Of a stretch of 11,644 nucleotides of DNA, positions 7,147 to 11,644 are shown piece after piece. The translations under genes were made by a program, and so were the position numbers. Within the stretch, counting starts at the first letter, position 1, and every line of letters begins with the position of its first letter. The notes below the pieces were generated by a model. That model searched no databases. It saw only the letters and a program-made list of their open reading frames with translations, and was not told the origin of the DNA. Source of the DNA: Gammaproteobacteria bacterium (GTDB taxonomy: Bacteria; Pseudomonadota; Gammaproteobacteria; SZUA-21); contig JALUUZ010000225.1 in NCBI GenBank assembly GCA_027021095.1, forward strand, positions 1-11,644, given 5' to 3'.

Positions 7147-9078
7147 TCAAAGAAACCTGTGTGCCAGGTAGAGTGTCACGGCAAGCACGACTACACCGGC
7201 TGCAAAACCAAGCCACGGACGGCGTGGCTGCAATGACTTGTCGAGCGCCTCGATCTGTTTGGAGACCACCTTGTCCGGCACCGAAACCGGCTGCCGCTGC
7301 TCGAAATCCAGTCTTTCTTTGAGCAGCCGTCCACGCAGTCTGCCTTTACGCCGGCCTTGCTGCTGCACGGCTTCACTATGCTGCAGCGCCAGCTGAATCG
7401 CCTTACGGTACATCGGCTCAGGCAGGCGTGATGGCGCCGCGACCGGCTTCGCGGGTTCGGGAGGCTTGCGCACCGCCTCCCACCAGGGATCACGCGGCGG
7501 TGCCCCGATCGCGCTGCGTCTTCTGAAATCCTTTTTGTTCAATGCACTGTCCGGCGAAGATTCTGCTGACGGTAACGCCGGTACGAGTCTTTGCCGCAGG
7601 CTGCGTACCTGCTCAAGATACTTGTGACCCTTGGCCGGGTCGATCATCGTAATGTAATTGGCGTAACCCTGGATACTCTGCAGCAGTGCCGCACCCGTCC
7701 TGCCGTTCCAATGCTTACCTTCCAGCCCGTCCTTGTCGAGCTGATACAACAACGCGCGGAATCGCTTCAGGCTGGCACGTGCGATGGCAAGCTGCCTGTT
7801 GACCACCAGCCCGGTCACCTCCTGGCGATGGTGCGGGCGCAGGATACGGGTCTTTTGCGGATGAATACGGAACCCTTCGTCTTTGATGATCTGGCGACAG
7901 CGCCACAACAGTTTCTGCGTACTGCCGGCAGGCGTCGAACGATTGGAGAAAGTCAGGTCGTCCGCGTAGCGGCTGTATTCATAACCGAGCTTCGCCGCCA
8001 TCCCCGACAGCCTGGCATCCAGGCGCCGGCATATCAGGTTGCTCAGTGCCGGACTGGTCGGCGCTCCCTGGGGCAGTTTACGCTGTCCACGCCCCACATA
8101 ATAGCGCCGGGCATCCAGGATCACCTCTTCGAAATCATACTCGGTACACAGCAATGCCAGAATGGTCGCGACCTGGCGCGAATAACCCAGCGCGCTGAAA
8201 AATCCCTTGACCCGTGGGTAACTGATCGACGGAAAAAAATCCTCCAGGTCGATGTTGATGACCAGCTTGCTGCCAATATGCTGGGTGGCATTGGTCTTGA
8301 TCGACCGCCCGCTGACAAAACCATGCGCCGCCTGGTGCAACGGCAGCCTGGCCAGGATATTGTCCAGGATCCAGTACTGTGCCCGCTTCAGCCTTGGCAT
8401 CGGCGCGGCGATACGGCGCAGGCCGCCGGATTTTTTTTCAATGTCATACTGCTGGTAATGACGCAACCTGGAAGTCTTCTTCGAATAGGCCAGAAACCTG
8501 AGCTCCGGAATACCGATCCCGATTGCCGCGGCGAGCTCGGCGGCGGTAGCGATCACCGGCAAGCGCTGTCGCTGCAGTTTTTCGCTTTCACTTTGCTGCT
8601 GATTCAGCTCACCGGAAACCCGTTCTCCCAGGTAGGTGATTTCTGTATCCTGACGATTGTACCAGGCGATGTATTTTTCACGCCGGCGCTCTTGGCGCTG
8701 CTGCTTCAATCCGGCATGCAACAGCGACTGCCGGTCACGGCACTGCCGGCGCAGTTGGGTACGCAGATCGTCCTGTTTGCGTGCCGCCGGGCTGGCAGCC
8801 TGTGAACCGTCACCGGCGGAGGCTTGTTTTACCGCTGCACGTTTGTCCTGCTCTTTGCGCAGCAGCTCACACATTTCATCGACCAGCGCGTCCTGGCGCG
8901 CAACGATCTCCTCGAGTACCTCCGCTTTGGGTTCGGTATCCTGCCAGAAGCCCAGGCGCACCATTTCCTCGTGGATACTGGCCTCGTCTCCGAGTCCGTC
9001 AGGCATTGCCGAACCCAATGGGCCGACATTCTGCGGCCTGGAAGCAGGATTTTCGTCGATGGTATTTTTTTCAGTCAT
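7147..9078 (-). CDS. Retron-type reverse transcriptase with C-terminal membrane segment
   Basis: In this 643-aa protein the RT core (about 185-500) carries all retron hallmarks. They are HGFVSGRSI (252-260), NATQH (263-267, the retron NAxxH motif), INIDLEDFFPSI with catalytic D277, QGAPTSPALSN (337-347), YADD with D373 and D374, KTRIL (409-413) and VTGLVVN (421-427, the VTG motif used in msr recognition). Retron RTs are usually 300-400 aa. This one has a charged, partly coiled N-terminal extension of about 185 residues that includes EEMVRLGFWQ near 37-46. It also has a C-terminal extension of about 140 residues: a PRDPWW stretch, a basic QQQGRRKGRLRGR segment, and a final hydrophobic helix (about 622-641) that looks like a tail anchor. 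The start ATG is fixed by an in-frame TGA 12 nt upstream, and its ribosome site is weak. It should copy the ncRNA at 9259-9479 into msDNA. Confidence 0.95.
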   Translation of the reverse strand: MTEKNTIDENPASRPQNVGPLGSAMPDGLGDEASIHEEMVRLGFWQDTEPKAEVLEEIVARQDALVDEMCELLRKEQDKRAAVKQASAGDGSQAASPAARKQDDLRTQLRRQCRDRQSLLHAGLKQQRQERRREKYIAWYNRQDTEITYLGERVSGELNQQQSESEKLQRQRLPVIATAAELAAAIGIGIPELRFLAYSKKTSRLRHYQQYDIEKKSGGLRRIAAPMPRLKRAQYWILDNILARLPLHQAAHGFVSGRSIKTNATQHIGSKLVINIDLEDFFPSISYPRVKGFFSALGYSRQVATILALLCTEYDFEEVILDARRYYVGRGQRKLPQGAPTSPALSNLICRRLDARLSGMAAKLGYEYSRYADDLTFSNRSTPAGSTQKLLWRCRQIIKDEGFRIHPQKTRILRPHHRQEVTGLVVNRQLAIARASLKRFRALLYQLDKDGLEGKHWNGRTGAALLQSIQGYANYITMIDPAKGHKYLEQVRSLRQRLVPALPSAESSPDSALNKKDFRRRSAIGAPPRDPWWEAVRKPPEPAKPVAAPSRLPEPMYRKAIQLALQHSEAVQQQGRRKGRLRGRLLKERLDFEQRQPVSVPDKVVSKQIEALDKSLQPRRPWLGFAAGVVVLAVTLYLAHRFL

Positions 9079-9091
9079 CTCAGTTCACAGC

Positions 9092-9119
9092 GCCAGCATC
9101 TGGCAACTATCTGGCAATT
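9092..9119 (-). repeat. Leader of the RT gene: 11-bp tandem repeat and small hairpin
   Basis: ATCTGGCAACT (9098-9108) is directly followed by ATCTGGCAATT (9109-9119), with 10 of 11 bases identical. The first copy also forms a GCCAG/CTGGC hairpin with 9092-9096. This lies 13 nt upstream of the RT start codon, where it could affect translation. The other part of the 180-bp leader (9120-9258) holds a CCCGC/GCGGG stem at 9130-9142 and nothing else recognised. Confidence 0.45.
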
Positions 9120-9258
9120 GAGGAGCACCCCCGCCGGGCGGGAGAGTTGCACGCCAGGCACGATGTTCCTGTGACGTGCCGCCTGACAATCCGTGGAAGA
9201 ATTGCTCAAGGCATCGATAAACAATCCAGGCCAGTGGCGAGTGACGATGTGTTATTGT

Positions 9259-9270
9259 ACGCAACGGCGG
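9259..9270 (-). repeat. Retron a2 repeat
   Basis: The minus strand reads CCGCCGTTGCGT. It pairs over 12 bases (one G-U wobble) with the a1 repeat at 9468-9479. Retron ncRNAs are closed by exactly such an a1/a2 stem, which marks their 3' end here. Confidence 0.75.
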
Positions 9271-9310
9271 CACCTTCGCAGAAATCAAAAGACTGGTCCG
9301 TTCTCCCGAC

Positions 9311-9384
9311 GCGGGATGCCCCTATTATCGCTCGTTGACTTCACCGAAGTCCTACCGCAATAGCGATAATAGGGGTTGTCCCGC
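9311..9384 (-). repeat. msd hairpin of the retron
   Basis: GCGGGA (9311-9316) pairs with TCCCGC (9379-9384), and CCCCTATTATCGCT (9319-9332) with AGCGATAATAGGGG (9362-9375). The arms are separated by a 2/3-nt internal loop. The 29-nt apical region contains a nested GACTTC/GAAGTC stem (9337-9342 with 9346-9351). This gives 20 perfect base pairs plus 6 nested ones, the long stem expected of msDNA. No T-tract follows, so it is not a terminator. Confidence 0.85.
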
Positions 9385-9467
9385 CTAGCGGAGAGCGGAT
9401 CAGTGATGCGTGGGTAGTCTTTACACAGGAATGGCGATCCACCATTCACAAAGCAAGGCAATCATCA

Positions 9468-9479
9468 CCGCCGCTGCGT
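9468..9479 (-). repeat. Retron a1 repeat
   Basis: The minus strand reads ACGCAGCGGCGG, complementary to a2 at 9259-9270. It marks the 5' end of the ncRNA and lies 6 nt downstream of a putative -10 box. Confidence 0.75.
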
Positions 9480-9485
9480 CCCTCA

Positions 9486-9514
9486 AGTCTATCAACTTTT
9501 ATAATGACACTCAA
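9486..9514 (-). promoter_or_regulatory. Putative promoter of the retron ncRNA (and RT)
   Basis: On the minus strand TTGAGT (9514-9509) and TAGACT (9491-9486) are spaced by 17 bp, each matching 4 of 6 consensus bases. Transcription would start at about 9480, right at the a1 repeat. The ncRNA could also be made by processing of the operon transcript. Confidence 0.4.
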
Positions 9515-9518
9515 TAAA

Positions 9519-11177
9519 TCAATCTGCTATCTGCTCATTCACCAACTCGTTGTTACTGCTGTAAAACATGCGCAACGCCAGGATATGTTCACAGGGCCCC
9601 TGCTTCAACTTGTTGCGCTTGTAAAACCGGCAGTAGCAGCTGCCATTGACCAGTTGCTGCTGCGCATCGAGAATCAGGTCCGGTTGATACTGAATCACCT
9701 TTTCCTGTACCGAACCCAGCAGATGGGTATAGCCATCATGTACACGGACATCGTCGATCGCAACCAACCCCTGCTCAAGCAACCTGCTGGCACGCGCTTC
9801 GACCGGGCTGCCGTAGAGCAACGACTGCGCCTGCTCCGGCGTAAGCTGCAACGAACGCGCATAGTAGAGATTCCTCTCCGGGGCATAGCATAACTCCCCG
9901 GCCTGGACACAGGCATTCAGAATCGCACCCGCGAGCTCCGGGCTGACCTCGAGCTGTGCCGCCACCGAAGCGGCCGATTCACGCGAACTTTTCTGCACGA
10001 TCTTCAGTGCACGGATCTTCATAAACTCGGTGACCTGCGGGTCCGGGTGCATCAGGTTGACCGCCCCCTGGCGCGACCAGTCGCCCGCCTTCCAACCCGT
10101 CATCCCCAGGCACAATGTCAACGCGCCGGCGGCAGCGGTGAAAAACGCCGGCATACCAGTCCCGTAGAGACTGACCGTGAAGGTATCGACCACTGGAATC
10201 AGCGGTTCGAGCAGCAGCAGGCGCTGACGGTCCCAGAGTACATAGTCCCGTGCCTCGGTGCCCTCGTACAGGGTCCGCGGGCATTCGAGGATTTTATCCG
10301 TCCCGGCGAGCTCGATGCGCACTGGCTTGTCCGGTTGCAGCACGAATTTCAGCCTGCCGGCCTTGTCCCTGGATTGCCGCAGCAACAGGCAAAGATTGTG
10401 CAAATCCATCGCCTGCAGCCGGAATACCGTCAGCGCCTTGGTCAGCGCGGTATTCACCTGCAACAACGTCCGCACCCAGCTGTCAGGCACGTCCAGGCTG
10501 CGCTCGCGATAATCCTCGCTAGCCGAAGCCGAGGCCTTGTTCCCGACCTCGATCGCTGAAGGCCGGTAGGCACGCAGTTTCATCAAATCACCGAACAGCT
10601 CGGCAGTGTAATCGATACAGCCGCTGCCGTATTCGAGCGCAGTCACACTTTCAAACGCCTCACTGCCAAAAGTCAAACGCGTGTACACGGATTCGTCACG
10701 GCTCAGACCCTCCAGGATCAGGCCATCGGCATTGACGCTGATCACCGGCAGGCCTGCCAGCCACGATTCTTTGCGGTGTTGCAGTACATAATCGACGTAT
10801 TGCTGCCGCGCCTTGTAATACGGCCGCAGCAGCGACCGGCTCTGCCTTTGCAGCCTGTCCAGCTCCCGGTACACACGCTCGACGCCATTGGATGACCCGG
10901 CTTCCTGCTGCATCAGGCACTCGGCCAGCAGGCTGGTATCGTTGCGGACCAACTGGTAGCGGACTTCATCACTGCTCTTGTTCTGGTAAGGCCGGTGATT
11001 CAAGGTGACCACACTGTGACAGACCAGCAGCATTTCCCGCAACGCCTCGCCGGCCTGGCCGAGAAGGCCGGAAAAGGCCAGCGGCGGGCACAGGCCGTCC
11101 GCTGCAAAGCGGACCAGGTTGCGACCGTCCTGGATACTGATACGCGATTCAGAGGCAAACCGGTACTGCCTGTTCAT
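9519..11177 (-). CDS. Winged-helix and SWIM zinc-finger protein, retron partner (WHSWIM type)
   Basis: This is a 552-aa protein. The start at 11177 (MNRQYRF) is chosen because GGAGGT lies about 7 nt upstream and its ATG overlaps the TGA of the upstream gene (ATGA), a sign of translational coupling. A longer in-frame start at 11219 lacks this. A helical N-terminal and central part of about 370 residues has no recognised domain. A winged-helix-like segment follows at about 383-441 (FMKIRALKIVQ, ASVAAQLEVSPELAGAIL, LCYAPERNLYYA). The C-terminal SWIM motif CxCx12CxH is complete, with C514, C516, C529 and H531. SWIM fingers bind DNA or proteins. From memory, a WH-SWIM protein is one of the two partners that define type XIII retrons. 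Its biochemical activity is unknown, and it may be the msDNA-binding or effector-controlling part. Confidence 0.85.
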   Translation of the reverse strand: MNRQYRFASESRISIQDGRNLVRFAADGLCPPLAFSGLLGQAGEALREMLLVCHSVVTLNHRPYQNKSSDEVRYQLVRNDTSLLAECLMQQEAGSSNGVERVYRELDRLQRQSRSLLRPYYKARQQYVDYVLQHRKESWLAGLPVISVNADGLILEGLSRDESVYTRLTFGSEAFESVTALEYGSGCIDYTAELFGDLMKLRAYRPSAIEVGNKASASASEDYRERSLDVPDSWVRTLLQVNTALTKALTVFRLQAMDLHNLCLLLRQSRDKAGRLKFVLQPDKPVRIELAGTDKILECPRTLYEGTEARDYVLWDRQRLLLLEPLIPVVDTFTVSLYGTGMPAFFTAAAGALTLCLGMTGWKAGDWSRQGAVNLMHPDPQVTEFMKIRALKIVQKSSRESAASVAAQLEVSPELAGAILNACVQAGELCYAPERNLYYARSLQLTPEQAQSLLYGSPVEARASRLLEQGLVAIDDVRVHDGYTHLLGSVQEKVIQYQPDLILDAQQQLVNGSCYCRFYKRNKLKQGPCEHILALRMFYSSNNELVNEQIAD

Positions 11178-11644
11178 CCTGCCACCTCCCCGGCCACGCG
11201 GCTGTCTCCGTGCCGGCACAGCGTCTGCGTCTTGATCGCAATCGGCAGCTCGATCTGCGGATAGCGGAGCGCAAACTCGGTCATGATCTCCAAAATGGCT
11301 TCCTTGTCCCGGCTGACACTGGTCAGCGACTGCCGCGCCAGGACCGGCGCGATCACACGTGCACTGTCTTCGGATTTTAAACCTTCCTCCTGTAAAAACC
11401 GCAGCACCATCGATTTGACCTGGCGTCCCTGGTTCACCATGGACAGGACTCCGACGAAATACCCGTACAACGATTGCAGCCGGTGCGGGTTGTCGGCGGC
11501 AAAACTCGATAAAAAGCGCGACACGAACGTCTTGGTCTGTACCGACGGATGCTGGCTGAGTTTCATCAGGTATTCGACGCCCTGTCCCTGCTGGAAAAAA
11601 TCCAGCATCAATTCCTGTGCATAGACCTGGATGTCTGTGTGCAC
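11174..11644 (-). CDS. ARM/HEAT-like alpha-helical repeat protein, retron partner (C-terminal part)
   Basis: The last 156 residues are visible; the 5' end is probably outside the window. The GTG at the very edge could be an internal valine. The sequence is almost wholly amphipathic helices of about 15-20 residues separated by short turns, such as VEYLMKLSQHPSV, TFVSRFLSSFA, VKSMVLRFLQEEG and ILEIMTEFALRYPQIELP. That is the pattern of an alpha-solenoid (ARM/HEAT type). It has no signal peptide, membrane segment or catalytic motif in the visible part. It overlaps the WH-SWIM gene by 4 nt (ATGA). The functional call leans on this context, since ARM-repeat plus WH-SWIM plus RT is the type XIII retron set as I remember it. 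Confidence 0.7.
   Translation of the reverse strand: MHTDIQVYAQELMLDFFQQGQGVEYLMKLSQHPSVQTKTFVSRFLSSFAADNPHRLQSLYGYFVGVLSMVNQGRQVKSMVLRFLQEEGLKSEDSARVIAPVLARQSLTSVSRDKEAILEIMTEFALRYPQIELPIAIKTQTLCRHGDSRVAGEVAG

Larger units (their letters stand above)
9259..9479 (-). ncRNA. Retron msr-msd non-coding RNA
   Basis: About 221 nt between the WH-SWIM gene and the RT gene, transcribed in the same direction, have the full retron layout. The a1 repeat lies at 9468-9479. An msr segment (about 9467-9385) contains a 6-bp stem with a 7-nt loop at 9429-9447 (GAATGG/CCATTC) and a smaller CCGC/GCGG stem near 9382-9392. The msd hairpin lies at 9311-9384, and the a2 repeat at 9259-9270. The RNA serves as both primer (msr, through a branching guanosine near a1) and template (msd) for the RT. 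The priming G and the msDNA ends cannot be fixed from the sequence. No coding potential was seen. The boundaries are inferred from the a1/a2 pairing. Confidence 0.82.

Noticed and set aside
7591..8805. A 404-codon open frame on the plus strand
   Set aside because: It lies wholly antisense to the reverse transcriptase, whose motifs are unmistakable, and its translation resembles nothing known.
7147..9078. The RT as a group II intron or diversity-generating retroelement RT
   Set aside because: There is no maturase or HNH domain, no intron RNA structure, and no template/variable repeat. The NAxxH and VTG motifs and the adjacent msr-msd are retron features.
9311..9384. The long inverted repeat as an intrinsic terminator or as an insertion-sequence end
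   Set aside because: There is no T-tract on either strand and no transposase nearby. Its position inside the a1/a2 pair next to a retron RT explains it better as the msd stem.

Overview
The window reads as chromosomal DNA of a gammaproteobacterium of moderate to high GC. The evidence is a cluster of ordinary gammaproteobacterial genes (zapE, xthA, bolA, and an ispG of the longer form with an insert). The codon style and gene mix would fit a Chromatiales/Thiotrichales-like sulfur-oxidiser or a relative, but that placement is inference only.

Positions 1-4110 hold housekeeping genes. The 5' end of zapE lies at the left edge on the minus strand. A divergent TraB/PrgY-family membrane protein follows, then convergent xthA (exonuclease III). 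An apparent bolA-ispG operon comes next. Positions 4115-4570 hold a small XRE-family repressor-like protein on the minus strand with a clear intrinsic terminator. About 700 bp of AT-rich, apparently non-coding DNA (4571-5279) follows. It ends in a good sigma70-type promoter driving a 620-aa secreted protein of no recognised family, built from two copies of the same roughly 290-aa unit, each with one matching pair of cysteines.

The minus-strand block from 11644 down to 7147 is the accessory highlight: a retron. In transcription order it contains an alpha-helical ARM/HEAT-like protein (cut by the window edge), a winged-helix/SWIM zinc-finger protein coupled to it by an ATGA overlap, a non-coding msr-msd element, and a retron-type reverse transcriptase with long N- and C-terminal extensions and a C-terminal membrane segment. 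This ARM + WH-SWIM + RT set matches, from memory, the partner set of the rare class called type XIII retrons.

The ncRNA is not annotated by any ORF but is readable in the sequence. A 12-bp a1/a2 inverted repeat (9468-9479 with 9259-9270) encloses a small msr stem-loop and a 20-bp msd hairpin with a nested stem. A plausible promoter sits immediately upstream of a1. Retrons of other classes are anti-phage systems in which the RT-msDNA complex restrains a toxic partner. By analogy the ARM and WH-SWIM proteins would be sensor/effector components here, but nothing in the sequence proves this.
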